NCBI GenBank assembly: GCA_964457755.1
Contig: CAYWGC010000011.1
Span: 10,301-74,300 of the forward strand
Direction: 5' to 3'
DNA: 64,000 nt
From: Tharpella sp964457755
GTDB lineage: Bacteria; Desulfobacterota; Anaeroferrophillalia; Anaeroferrophillales; Tharpellaceae
How positions within the stretch are numbered: position 1 is the first letter of the stretch; the number at the start of each line of letters is the position of its first letter. Shown here piece by piece: positions 42,349-50,520 of this stretch. A program made the position numbers and the translations under genes. The notes under the pieces were generated by a model. It did no database searches and was not told where the DNA came from. It saw only the letters and a program-made list of their open reading frames with translations.

Positions 42349-42956
42349 CCCGAGAACTGTCAGCCAAATTTCCTTTAAGTGGTGCGATACTGGCGGGAGG
42401 CCGGGCCCAGCGCTTTGGTGGAGAAGATAAAACCCAGCTCAAACTGGGCCGGGAAAGCCTTTTCCAACGAACTCTTAACATTCTTAACTCTTTTTGCTCT
42501 GAAACCCTGATCAGCAGCAACACCCTCGCCCAACATCCCGAAGGCCGCATCGTTCCCGACCAAAAAGATGGACAAGGACCTCTGGGAGCAATCTACAGTT
42601 GTCTTCTGGCAGCCCGCAACCCCTATCTGATGATCGTTGCCGGTGACATGCCTTTTATTACCCTTTCAGCTCTGACTAAACTATGGCTTGAAAGAGAGGA
42701 CTTCGATGTCATTATTCCAAGATCACCGGACGGCATGCAACCTTTAGCGGCCATCTACAAACAGAGCTGCATTCCTTTCATCGCGGCACAATTAAACAAG
42801 AACAACTTTAAAATCAGAGGTTTTTTTGAAAATGTCCAAGTCAAAATTATAACCTGCTCAGCTTTTCCTGACATTTACCCGGATAATACCTTTCTCAATA
42901 TCAATTCACCCGACGACCTGCAAAGAGCCCGCGCCCTCTACCAGAAAACAAATTAA
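42345..42956 (+). CDS. mobA: Molybdenum cofactor guanylyltransferase
   Basis: 203 aa. It transfers GMP from GTP to molybdenum cofactor. The nucleotidyltransferase signature is GAILAGGRAQRFGGEDK, with PDQKDGQGPLGAIYSCL and IVAGDMPFI (metal Asp). The C-terminal NINSPDDL segment is typical. It overlaps mobB. Downstream, a perfect 13-bp hairpin (43004-43032) may end transcription although it has no T-run. Confidence 0.94.
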   Translation: MTRELSAKFPLSGAILAGGRAQRFGGEDKTQLKLGRESLFQRTLNILNSFCSETLISSNTLAQHPEGRIVPDQKDGQGPLGAIYSCLLAARNPYLMIVAGDMPFITLSALTKLWLEREDFDVIIPRSPDGMQPLAAIYKQSCIPFIAAQLNKNNFKIRGFFENVQVKIITCSAFPDIYPDNTFLNINSPDDLQRARALYQKTN

Positions 42957-43003
42957 AAGTTTGAATTTTCTACCGTTATCTGCTATGAGACGCGCGCCGT
43001 AAG

Positions 43004-43032
43004 GCCTTAATCGGGCGTTGCCCGATTAAGGC
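43004..43032. other. Perfect 13-bp hairpin downstream of mobA
   Basis: GCCTTAATCGGGC (43004-43016) and GCCCGATTAAGGC (43020-43032) with a GTT loop. No T-run on either strand. It lies 48 bp after mobA and may be a factor-independent stop or mRNA 3' stabiliser. Confidence 0.5.
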
Positions 43033-43038
43033 AGTTCC

Positions 43039-43090
43039 CAGTCGCCAGTCATCAGTATTTTTGTTACAAACGACTGACCACTGGCGACTG
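43039..43090. repeat. Imperfect palindrome with 7-nt period
   Basis: 43039-43056 pairs with 43073-43090 at 16 of 18 positions; the arm is built of CAGTCGC / CAGTCAT / CAGT units at 7-nt spacing. It lies directly after the mobA hairpin, upstream of the helicase gene, and belongs with the other periodic palindromes. Confidence 0.65.
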
Positions 43091-43181
43091 TGAAAATAAT
43101 TTCATAACCTTCTCTAAATTTGACTTTTAACCTCTCTTTATTAAAATCAAACAACAGCTAAACAAAAGGACAACCAAACAC

Positions 43182-44864
43182 GTGCAACAAGTCTTCAGCG
43201 ACACCCAATTTACCCAACTTGACATTCCGAAAGAGGTTCTTGCAGGAATCACCGCTGCCGGTTACAAATTCTGTACCCCGGTCCAGGAGGAGGTCCTCCC
43301 GCAAACCTTAAAAGGTGACAATATTGCCGCCCAATCGCAAACCGGTACCGGCAAAACGGCAACGTTCCTCATCACCCTTCTAACCCGCCTGCTTCGAAGC
43401 CAGACAAACGGCAACAAAAACCGGTCCAATGAAAACACCTCGCGACCGCGCGCCCTGATCCTGGCACCTACCCGTGAGCTGGCAGTCCAGATCGGCGTCG
43501 AAGCTGAAACCCTGGCTCAAGCTTCCGGAATCAATTTTCAGACAATCTACGGCGGAGTTGACTATGAAAAACAACGCCTGGCCTTGCAATACGATCAAAT
43601 TGATGTTGTGGTCGCAACCCCGGGCCGCCTGATCGACTACATGAAGCAGAAAGTTATCTTCTTAGATGACATCGAAGTATTGGTTATTGACGAGGCCGAC
43701 CGGATGTTTGACATGGGTTTCATCCCTGATGTCCGCTGGTTGCTGAAACGCTGTCCGACGACCGAAAAGCGCCAGTCCCTGCTTTTTTCCGCGACCCTCT
43801 CCGAAAAGGTCATGGAACTTGCCTATGAACATCTCAATATCAGCGAAGCCACCAATATCAATCCGGGACAGGTTACAGTTGATAAGATCGAACAGAGCCT
43901 CTACCACGTTGGTAAACATGAAAAGATGGCTCTACTCTTTGGCCTTATGCAAGTGCAAAAACCTGAGCGCAGCCTGATTTTCACCAACACCAAAAGAATG
44001 GCTGAGATCCTTGAAGATTACCTTAAAGCTAACGGCTATGCTGCAGCCTGTTTGACCGGTGACGTTCCGCAAAAAAAACGCCAGGCCACCCTGGAACGTT
44101 TTAAAAATAAGAAGCTCAACATCCTGATTGCCACCGATGTCGCCTCCAGAGGGCTGCATATCGAAGCCGTCTCCCATGTTTTCAACTATGACATGCCCCA
44201 AGATGCCGAAGACTATGTCCATCGTATCGGACGCACAGCGCGCATCGGAGCCACTGGTATTGCTATCGCATTAGCCGGCGAAGAGGATGCCTTCTATATT
44301 GAAGCGATCGAAAAACTAGCCGGTAAAATCCCGGTCATCTGGGCCGAAGATGAAGATTTTGTCCGTGATTTTAAACGCCCAAGCCGACGCTCTCCCAGTT
44401 CTTCAAACCCCCGTTCGCGCACACCTGAACGGGGCAAGCCAGGAGATTCAAGAAGGCGTAGCAGCAGCTCAAGTTCACCGCAAAGAAAACCAGCCCGCTC
44501 GAATGACCCCAAAAAAGAGAGCAAGAGTGAAACAACGAGCCGAGGCCCTGGTTCAGATACACGTCCAGACAAAAGCCGTCCCCAGACGACTCGACGAAGC
44601 GGTAGTGCGACCAGCAAGAAAGAATCTTCAAAGTCACCAGAAAACCGATCCAGCCGGCGGCCGCCGCGTCCGACATCGGCCCCTGAGAAAAGCAGCCGCC
44701 CTGCGGACAGCAAGCACACAGAGCCGAAAAAAGCGACCTCAGGTGAGCAAAAAGTTAATCCACCTAAACCACCAGTAAAAAGCCAAACACCCCAAAAACA
44801 ACCAGAAAATAAGAAAGGGCTTTTAGGTAAAATTGTCGGTCTCTTTCAGGGAAATAAAAAATAG
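43182..44864 (+). CDS. DEAD-box RNA helicase with long basic Ser/Arg/Pro tail
   Basis: 560 aa from GTG 43182. Conserved helicase motifs: Q-motif region (FCTPVQEEVLP), I AQSQTGTGKT (50-59), Ia PTREL, II VIDEADRMFD (DEAD at 170-173), III SATL, and VI HRIGRTARIG. RhlE/RhlB-like core of ~390 residues unwinds short RNA duplexes, for example in ribosome assembly or RNA decay. The last ~165 residues are low-complexity (Arg, Ser, Pro, Lys) with a short amphipathic end (GLLGKIVGLFQGNKK); this should bind RNA non-specifically and could promote condensates. Only 3 bp separate it from the DUF1820 gene. Confidence 0.93.
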   Translation: MQQVFSDTQFTQLDIPKEVLAGITAAGYKFCTPVQEEVLPQTLKGDNIAAQSQTGTGKTATFLITLLTRLLRSQTNGNKNRSNENTSRPRALILAPTRELAVQIGVEAETLAQASGINFQTIYGGVDYEKQRLALQYDQIDVVVATPGRLIDYMKQKVIFLDDIEVLVIDEADRMFDMGFIPDVRWLLKRCPTTEKRQSLLFSATLSEKVMELAYEHLNISEATNINPGQVTVDKIEQSLYHVGKHEKMALLFGLMQVQKPERSLIFTNTKRMAEILEDYLKANGYAAACLTGDVPQKKRQATLERFKNKKLNILIATDVASRGLHIEAVSHVFNYDMPQDAEDYVHRIGRTARIGATGIAIALAGEEDAFYIEAIEKLAGKIPVIWAEDEDFVRDFKRPSRRSPSSSNPRSRTPERGKPGDSRRRSSSSSSPQRKPARSNDPKKESKSETTSRGPGSDTRPDKSRPQTTRRSGSATSKKESSKSPENRSSRRPPRPTSAPEKSSRPADSKHTEPKKATSGEQKVNPPKPPVKSQTPQKQPENKKGLLGKIVGLFQGNKK

Positions 44865-44867
44865 ATT

Positions 44868-45176
44868 ATGAGCTCGGCCAAAAAACCCATCTATCGAGTC
44901 CATTTCAAGACCGAAGATCGAAGTTACTCACTCTTAGCCCACTCGGTCAAAGAGTCTCATTTTTTTGGTTTTATTGAAGTTTCTGAAATCATCTTTGAAG
45001 ATGTTAATCGCTTGATTATATCTCCAGAAGATGAGGCCCTGCGCAAGGAGTTTGCCAAAACTGAGAGCATCTCGATCCCCCACCAGTACCTGCGGCGCAT
45101 CGACCGGCTCTCTGACAGTGAAGATATCGGGGTCTCATATCTCAAAATCGCTGAAAGTAAAAAGAAAACTGCATAA
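44868..45176 (+). CDS. DUF1820-family protein
   Basis: 102 aa. The sequence matches the DUF1820 pattern: YRVHFKTEDRSYSLLA at the start, FFGFIEVSEIIFE, then SPEDEALRKEF and IPHQYLRRIDRL. Family function is unknown to me. It follows the DEAD-box helicase by 3 bp and is surely co-transcribed with it, so a role near RNA metabolism is possible but unproven. No signal peptide or membrane segment. Confidence 0.8.
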   Translation: MSSAKKPIYRVHFKTEDRSYSLLAHSVKESHFFGFIEVSEIIFEDVNRLIISPEDEALRKEFAKTESISIPHQYLRRIDRLSDSEDIGVSYLKIAESKKKTA

Positions 45177-45517
45177 CCTGACCGAACTGATTTTAAATTA
45201 ACTCAATTTTCTGACTTGAGTTAACGCCTTCATATTTAAAACAAAAGAAACTGGAAGAATGTTTGAATTGCGGTTTTTCTCTGCGTCTTTGCGTCTCTGC
45301 GGGAAAATGCTTTTTATCTCCCGCAGAGACGCAAAGACGCAGAGAAAGGCAAAATAAAATCAAACCCCTAAGTGATACAATTAAAACTGTAAATCAAACT
45401 GTTACAACAAATCAGAAAATTGTGAAATTAATAAAGAGTGCCTCAAATTCAATCTAAATTTTGACAATTTTTCACAAAAGTTAATTGGTAATAACCTACA
45501 TAATTAGGGAGAAAAAC
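45177..45517. other. 341-bp spacer with two hairpins, no gene
   Basis: It holds an AT-rich 9-bp hairpin (TTAACTCAA 45198-45206 with TTGAGTTAA 45216-45224), which may end the helicase-DUF1820 transcript, and the large periodic palindrome at 45276-45347. The rest is AT-rich, presumably carrying the promoter of the His-rich gene; I see no convincing coding frame. Confidence 0.5.
45276..45347. repeat. Long palindrome, perfect 29-bp stem, internal 8-nt period
   Basis: 45276-45304 and 45319-45347 are perfect reverse complements with a 14-nt loop. The arm repeats CTCTGCGT / CTTTGCGT / CTCTGCGG at 8-nt spacing. No T-run. Intergenic, between the DUF1820 and the His-rich genes. Confidence 0.8.
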
Positions 45518-45805
45518 ATGCATGAACATCACGATCACGGCCCTTGCGAAAGTAATGACCAATGCCAAGGCTGCGGCAACCATCAAGAAAAGATGAGTTT
45601 TGAAGAGAAGTTAGGAATGCTTTTAAACCATTGGATCGACCATAACGATAGCCATCAAGTCGATTATAAAAAATGGGCTGCCCAAGCCAAAAAAGAGGGC
45701 CATGAAGAAGTTGTCGCCAAGATCCTTGAAGCGATGCAGCTTTTCCAGGAAGGCAACCAGCGCCTGCGTCAGGCCCAGCAGATCATGGTTATGGATCAGG
45801 AGTAG
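45518..45805 (+). CDS. Small His/Cys-rich, possibly metal-binding protein
   Basis: 95 aa from ATG 45518, with AGGGAG ~7 nt upstream; the in-frame ATG at 45485 has no ribosome site. The N-terminus is MHEHHDHGPCESNDQCQGCG, a cluster of His and Cys that could bind Ni, Zn or Cu. The remainder is helical (FEEKLGMLLNHWIDHNDSH, then a charged helix) with more His. No signal peptide. It precedes tyrS by 9 bp and should be co-transcribed. I do not recognise a named family with certainty; a metal store or chaperone is a guess. Confidence 0.75.
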   Translation: MHEHHDHGPCESNDQCQGCGNHQEKMSFEEKLGMLLNHWIDHNDSHQVDYKKWAAQAKKEGHEEVVAKILEAMQLFQEGNQRLRQAQQIMVMDQE

Positions 45806-45814
45806 AGTTTAAAG

Positions 45815-47095
45815 ATGAGTTGCCAGGTTTACCAAGAGCTTGAAGAGCGAGGTCTGATCTATCAGAGTACTGACGCTGCAAGCTTACAAGAACTACTGCA
45901 AAAGTCTTCACAGGCTTTTTATATCGGCTTCGACCCGACGGCGGACAGTCTTCATGTCGGTTCTCTGATTCCGATTATCGTCATGATGCACCTGCAGAGA
46001 GCCGGCCATCGCCCGATCGCAATCTTAGGCGGCGGTACCGCTATGGTGGGTGATCCCAGCGGCAAAACTGAACTGCGGCAGATGCTGACGCCCGAGAAAA
46101 TCGTCGAGAACGGTCAGGGAATCGCAGCCCAGCTGGCTCGCTTTCTCGATTTTAACGATAATCGCTGCCAGCTGATTAATAATGCTGACTGGCTCTCATC
46201 GCTTAAATATGTTGATTTTTTGCGGGATATCGGACGCCATTTCAGTGTCAACCGAATGTTGACAGCGGAATCCTATAAACAACGCCTTGAGACCGGGCTC
46301 TCGTTCATCGAATTCAACTACATGATTCTGCAAGCCTACGATTTTCATGTTTTATGTAAAGAGCAGGAGTGCCGCATCCAAATGGGTGGCCAGGATCAGT
46401 GGGGCAATATCGTCGCCGGGATCGACCTTATTCGCCGCACACAAGGGGTAGAGGCGTACGGTGTCACTTTCCCGCTGCTGACCACCAGCAACGGCGAAAA
46501 ATTTGGTAAAACTGCGGCCGGAGCGGTTTGGCTTTCAACTGAGAGAACTTCAGTTCTCGATTTTTATCAGTTCTGGCGTAATTGCGAAGACTCTGAACTT
46601 GAGCGCCTCCTGAATTTCTTCACATTTTTGCCGGTCACCGAAATAAGGTTTTTAAGCGCCCTTAGAGATCAGTGGATCAACCGCGCCAAAGAGATTCTCG
46701 CATACGAAGTTACAGCCCTGGTCCACGGCCACAAAGCCGCAGTCACAGCCTACCAGACTGCAGTCAGTCGTTTTAGTTGCGCTGACCCTGAGCTTAAGAT
46801 TGCGACGTCATCTGACATCCGTAATATCACTCTCACAAAAAAGGAAGAGGAGCTGCCCACTCTCGAACTCAACCACGATCAATTAAGCGCTGGCATGACT
46901 CTGGTTGATCTCTTTATCATGGCCGGTCTGAGTAAATCAAAAGGCCAAACCCGGCGTCTGATTGAACAGGGCGGGGCTTATTTAAATGAGCAAAGGATCA
47001 AGGAAGACCGCCCCTTAATAGAAGCTGATTTCAGTCAGAAGAAAATTATTATCCGGGCCGGTAAAAAGAGATTTCACCAGATTTTATTAAAATAG
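45815..47095 (+). CDS. tyrS: Tyrosyl-tRNA synthetase
   Basis: 426 aa. Class I synthetase that charges tRNA-Tyr. The HIGH-like motif is FDPTADSLHVGSL (~37-49); GGQDQWGNI binds tyrosine; the KMSKS-like motif is KFGKT (near 229-233). An S4 RNA-binding domain follows at ~350-410 (SKGQTRRLIEQGGAYLNEQ). It is the bacterial TyrS form with normal length. The ribosome site is weak. Terminated by the bidirectional hairpin at 47147-47173. Confidence 0.96.
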   Translation: MSCQVYQELEERGLIYQSTDAASLQELLQKSSQAFYIGFDPTADSLHVGSLIPIIVMMHLQRAGHRPIAILGGGTAMVGDPSGKTELRQMLTPEKIVENGQGIAAQLARFLDFNDNRCQLINNADWLSSLKYVDFLRDIGRHFSVNRMLTAESYKQRLETGLSFIEFNYMILQAYDFHVLCKEQECRIQMGGQDQWGNIVAGIDLIRRTQGVEAYGVTFPLLTTSNGEKFGKTAAGAVWLSTERTSVLDFYQFWRNCEDSELERLLNFFTFLPVTEIRFLSALRDQWINRAKEILAYEVTALVHGHKAAVTAYQTAVSRFSCADPELKIATSSDIRNITLTKKEEELPTLELNHDQLSAGMTLVDLFIMAGLSKSKGQTRRLIEQGGAYLNEQRIKEDRPLIEADFSQKKIIIRAGKKRFHQILLK

Positions 47096-47146
47096 AACTT
47101 TGCCTATCATTAATAGCCCTAACGCGGTAAAGCAAAACCAAAAAAA

Positions 47147-47173
47147 GCATCATCCCGGTAACCGGAGTGATGC
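47147..47173. terminator. Bidirectional terminator between tyrS and rpsT
   Basis: GCATCATCCCGG and CCGGAGTGATGC form a stem with a TAA loop; A-runs lie on the left and T-runs on the right, so both strands end in a U-tract. The genes converge here, fitting shared use. Confidence 0.88.
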
Positions 47174-47230
47174 TTTTTAGTTTATTAAACTCGGGCAGAT
47201 CCTGCCAGGACAAATCTAACTATTCGAGAG

Positions 47231-47521
47231 CTAACCCGCCATAGTTGCAACCGGGGCCTGAGCTTTCTGCATAAAAGCGGTAATCCGAGAAATTTTGCGG
47301 GATGCGGTTCTCTTAGGAAGAACCCCTTTGCTTGAGGCGCGGCCGATCGCAGAGACTGTTTCACGATGCATTTCAACCAGATCTGCACCCTCAACCTTCT
47401 CTTCAACTGCACTATAGAATGATTTAAGTACCGTCTTCAACTGCGAATTTACCTGACGATTACGTAAGCGTCGTTTTTCACTCTGTTTGATTCTCTTGAG
47501 GGCTGATTTATGATTAGCCAA
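47231..47521 (-). CDS. rpsT: 30S ribosomal protein S20
   Basis: 96 aa, slightly longer than the usual ~87-90. Basic, helical; the N-terminal MANHKSALKRIKQSEKRRLR is typical, and KGVLPKRTASRKISR near the C-terminus is the conserved core. It binds 16S rRNA during 30S assembly. It is single-gene, with the bidirectional terminator ~60 bp downstream and a 230-bp AT-rich spacer upstream. The final ~10 residues (APVATMAG) are an extension beyond the core. Confidence 0.95.
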   Translation of the reverse strand: MANHKSALKRIKQSEKRRLRNRQVNSQLKTVLKSFYSAVEEKVEGADLVEMHRETVSAIGRASSKGVLPKRTASRKISRITAFMQKAQAPVATMAG

Positions 47522-47754
47522 GGTCTATCCTCCAATATTAATGACTTGCTATGTACAAACCTGCGTAGCCGAGCAGATATGCTAATACATTGCCATTCAA
47601 TTTATAATTTATAATAAAAACTCAACAAGCTGCTAATTTAATTATCTCTCTAAAAGGCTCTCTATTTAGTCGCTTTAAAAGTGAGGAGTGCAGGTAACAG
47701 AAAAGCTTATTACTGTCAAGTTCTTTATCTGCAAAAAACCTAAAAGGTCCAGAT

Positions 47755-48624
47755 CTATTCGATGAATTTACTCAAAGGAAACTCAACAATACTCTGGGCT
47801 CCAAGCTCTTTAAGAGCCGGAATAATCTCACGAACTACCGACTTCCGCAAGACCACAAAAACGTCAGCCCAATCGCTATCCATCAGGTTAGAGACGGTAG
47901 GAACTTTGGCCGGGGGTAAGATTTTGATGGCTTGATCAAGTTTATCCCGTTTAATATTGAACATCACCCCGACCCGGTTACGGGATTCAAGGGCGCTCTG
48001 TAAAAGCATGATAAGACGCTCAACCTTCTCGATCTTCCAGCTATCGGCCTGCATCTTTTTATTGGCAACCAAAACGGTTGTAGTTTCAAGAACCGTGTCG
48101 AGAATTTCAAGATTATTGGCCCGCAAAGATGAGCCCGTCTCAGTAATTTCAATTATGGCATCGGCAAGATGGGGAACCTTAACCTCAGTGGCCCCATAGG
48201 AGTATTCAACTTTGGCGGAGACCCCATGCTCGGCGAGATATTTTTTCGAGAGATTCACGACCTCGGTGGCAATCGTTTTGCCCTCGAGATCTTGCACTGA
48301 TTTAATCGGCCCACCCTCTTTGGCAGCCAAAACCCAGCGCACCTTATTAAAGGTCGCCTTGGCATATTGGAGCTCTGCCATCTCAACAACATCAGCTCCA
48401 TTTTCGACAACCCAATCATGGCCGGTAATCCCGATATCGAGAATACCGCTCTCAACATAACGCGCCATCTCTTGCGCGCGAATCAACATACATTCAATTT
48501 CCGGGTCATCAATCGTCGGGAAATATGAGCGCGAACTTGTGGTTATTTTATAACCCGCATTTTTAAAGAGATCGATGGTTGCATCCTGCAACGACCCCTT
48601 GGGAATTCCAATTCTTAATTTCAT
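47755..48624 (-). CDS. hisG: ATP phosphoribosyltransferase, long form
   Basis: 289 aa; the long form (HisG_L), which carries a C-terminal ACT-like domain and works without HisZ. First step of histidine synthesis: ATP and PRPP to phosphoribosyl-ATP, feedback-inhibited by histidine via the C-terminal domain. Motifs: LRIGIPKGSLQDATIDLF, DIGITGHDWVVENGADV and IIEITETGSSLRANNLEI. GAGGA is ~11 nt upstream. It lies close to hisI, though a repeat element separates them. Confidence 0.94.
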   Translation of the reverse strand: MKLRIGIPKGSLQDATIDLFKNAGYKITTSSRSYFPTIDDPEIECMLIRAQEMARYVESGILDIGITGHDWVVENGADVVEMAELQYAKATFNKVRWVLAAKEGGPIKSVQDLEGKTIATEVVNLSKKYLAEHGVSAKVEYSYGATEVKVPHLADAIIEITETGSSLRANNLEILDTVLETTTVLVANKKMQADSWKIEKVERLIMLLQSALESRNRVGVMFNIKRDKLDQAIKILPPAKVPTVSNLMDSDWADVFVVLRKSVVREIIPALKELGAQSIVEFPLSKFIE

Positions 48625-48679
48625 TATTTTGCTATCCTCTATTAATTAACACCTGATGGCTAAGGAAAAATTTCGATAT

Positions 48680-48815
48680 GCAAGGAGTCATTATTTTTCA
48701 GGCGCGAGACCATACAAGCAGTATGTCGAGTATCTGAAAAATAATGACGACGCCCCTAAGGAAGTGCCCTTGGGGTGCGCTGAAGATCGGACTTTTTACA
48801 ACGCCATCTCTATTT
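48680..48815. repeat. Structured intergenic element between hisG and hisI
   Basis: GTCATTATTTTTCAG (48687-48701) is perfectly complementary to CTGAAAAATAATGAC (48734-48748); inside is a small stem CATAC-AAGCA-GTATG (48711-48725). Next comes AAGGAAGTGCCCTTGGGG (~48758-48775), whose reverse complement is found near 6113, and a CGGACTTTTTACAACGCC box. The element overlaps the 3' end of hisI by a few bases and occupies the whole gap upstream of hisG. Confidence 0.65.
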
Positions 48816-49196
48816 TTTTCCGTAGACCTTCTCTGGGTCGAAAACTTTTTCCGCTTTAATTATTTTTTCACTACCGTCGGACTCAATCTTAGTATAGAAG
48901 CAACTGTTATAACCAACATGACAGGCAGCCCCACCAATCTGGTCAACTTTAATGACCACGGCATCACGATCGCAGTCGATAAAGATCTCTTTAACAATCT
49001 GGACGTTACCTGACTCTTCACCTTTACGCCAAAGCCTTTGGCGACTGCGACTGAAATAACAGACCTGACCAGTTTTAACAGTCTCTTCCCAGGCTTCGGG
49101 ATTCATAAAAGCGAGCATTAAGACCTCGTTAGTCTGATAGTCTTGGGCGACAGCCGTTATCAAGCCGTCTAATTTTGTAAAGTCTAAAGGGTTCAT
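48810..49196 (-). CDS. hisI: Phosphoribosyl-AMP cyclohydrolase
   Basis: 128 aa, cyclohydrolase domain only (no HisE fusion). It opens the adenine ring of PR-AMP in histidine synthesis. Motifs: VLMLAFMNPEAW, FSRSRQRLWRKGEESGN, and the metal-binding DCDRDAVVIKVDQ plus ACHVGYNSCFY. The start overlaps the thiC stop by 4 bp, so it is translated from the thiamine transcript. Its 3' end reaches into the repeat element at 48680-48815. Confidence 0.95.
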   Translation of the reverse strand: MNPLDFTKLDGLITAVAQDYQTNEVLMLAFMNPEAWEETVKTGQVCYFSRSRQRLWRKGEESGNVQIVKEIFIDCDRDAVVIKVDQIGGAACHVGYNSCFYTKIESDGSEKIIKAEKVFDPEKVYGKK

Positions 49197-50506
49197 TTAA
49201 TGACCTCATTTATTGTTTCTTCTTTAGGGTGCAGATAGGCATCTACTTTTTTTATGGCACAGAATTCACCACACATTGTACAGACTTCTTCATCGGCCGG
49301 TTTACTCTCTTCGCGCCGAGCCCGGGCTCGGATCGGATCAATAGCAAGATCAATCTGGCCCTGCCAATCAAGGGTTTTACGTTTTTCCGCCATCTGTCGA
49401 TCCCAATCCAAGGCCCCGGGAAGCCCGCGCGCAATATCACCGGCATGAGCCGCTATCCGGGTGGCAATAACGCCCTCTTTAACATCGTCGATGGTAGGCA
49501 GACAGAGATGCTCAGACGGGGTTACATAACAGAGAAAATCTGCTCCGGCAGCAGCGGCCACAGCCCCGCCAATGGCCGCCGTAATATGATCATAGCCCGG
49601 TGCAATATCGGTTACCAGGGGACCTAGAACATAAAAAGGAGCACCTTTACAGAGAGTTTTCTGAAGCTGCATATTGGTTGCAACTTGATTGATTGGCACA
49701 TGACCAGGCCCTTCGATCATCACCTGCACTCCGGCCTTCCAGGCCCGGTCAGTCAACTCACCCAGATAGATAAGTTCCTGGAGCTGCGGGCGGTCGGTGG
49801 CGTCGGCCAGACAACCAGGCCGTAAACCATCACCCAGGCTCATGGTAACATCATATTTTAGAGCGATCTCTAAAAGGCGGTCGTAATGCTCAAAGAAAGG
49901 ATTTTCCTGTTCATTATAAACCATCCATTCAACCATAAAAGCGCCACCCCGGCTCACTACATCGGTAACCCGGCCGCACTCTCTAAGACTCTCAAGGGTA
50001 CGTAAATTCACACCACAATGAATCGTCATAAAATCAACCCCGAGCTGGGCCTGACGTTCAATTACCGAAAACATTTCATCCACTGTCACATCGCCAAAAA
50101 AGCCATGTTTGGCGACACCTTCCTGAGCCACACGATAGACTGGCACCGTGCCCAAAGGTACTGAACATTGGGCAAATATGGTTCTCATAACCATATCAAG
50201 ATCACCACCGGTACTTAAATCCATCACGGCGTGAGCTCCATAAGCGATCGCCGCCTTTAACTTGAGCAGCTCATTATCGAGATTGGAAGCATCAGATGAA
50301 GTACCAATATTGGCATTAACCTTAACTTTTAGACCCTTGCCGATACCGTAGGCGGTCAGGTTTTTATGGTTGCAGTTGGCAGGTATAGCAATAGTTCCAT
50401 TCGCGACACCTGCCAGGAGTTCAGACGTAGAAATTGTTTCAGTTGCAAGAACCTGCTCCATGACAGGAGTAACCTCACCTCGACGAGCCGCTAGCATCTG
50501 AGTCAT
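49193..50506 (-). CDS. thiC: Phosphomethylpyrimidine synthase (ThiC)
   Basis: 437 aa, the shorter ThiC form lacking the long N-terminal extension of enterobacterial proteins. It rearranges AIR to HMP-phosphate with a SAM-dependent 4Fe-4S cluster. Motifs: NANIGTSSDASNLDNEL, DLSTGGDLDMVMR, EGPGHVPINQV and the C-terminal cluster motif CTMCGEFCAIK (CxxCxxxxC). AGAGGAAA precedes the ATG. It follows thiD2-thiE by 14 bp and overlaps hisI. I find no TPP riboswitch sequence upstream of this pair. Confidence 0.97.
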   Translation of the reverse strand: MTQMLAARRGEVTPVMEQVLATETISTSELLAGVANGTIAIPANCNHKNLTAYGIGKGLKVKVNANIGTSSDASNLDNELLKLKAAIAYGAHAVMDLSTGGDLDMVMRTIFAQCSVPLGTVPVYRVAQEGVAKHGFFGDVTVDEMFSVIERQAQLGVDFMTIHCGVNLRTLESLRECGRVTDVVSRGGAFMVEWMVYNEQENPFFEHYDRLLEIALKYDVTMSLGDGLRPGCLADATDRPQLQELIYLGELTDRAWKAGVQVMIEGPGHVPINQVATNMQLQKTLCKGAPFYVLGPLVTDIAPGYDHITAAIGGAVAAAAGADFLCYVTPSEHLCLPTIDDVKEGVIATRIAAHAGDIARGLPGALDWDRQMAEKRKTLDWQGQIDLAIDPIRARARREESKPADEEVCTMCGEFCAIKKVDAYLHPKEETINEVIK

Positions 50507-50520
50507 AGATCTAATTTCCT

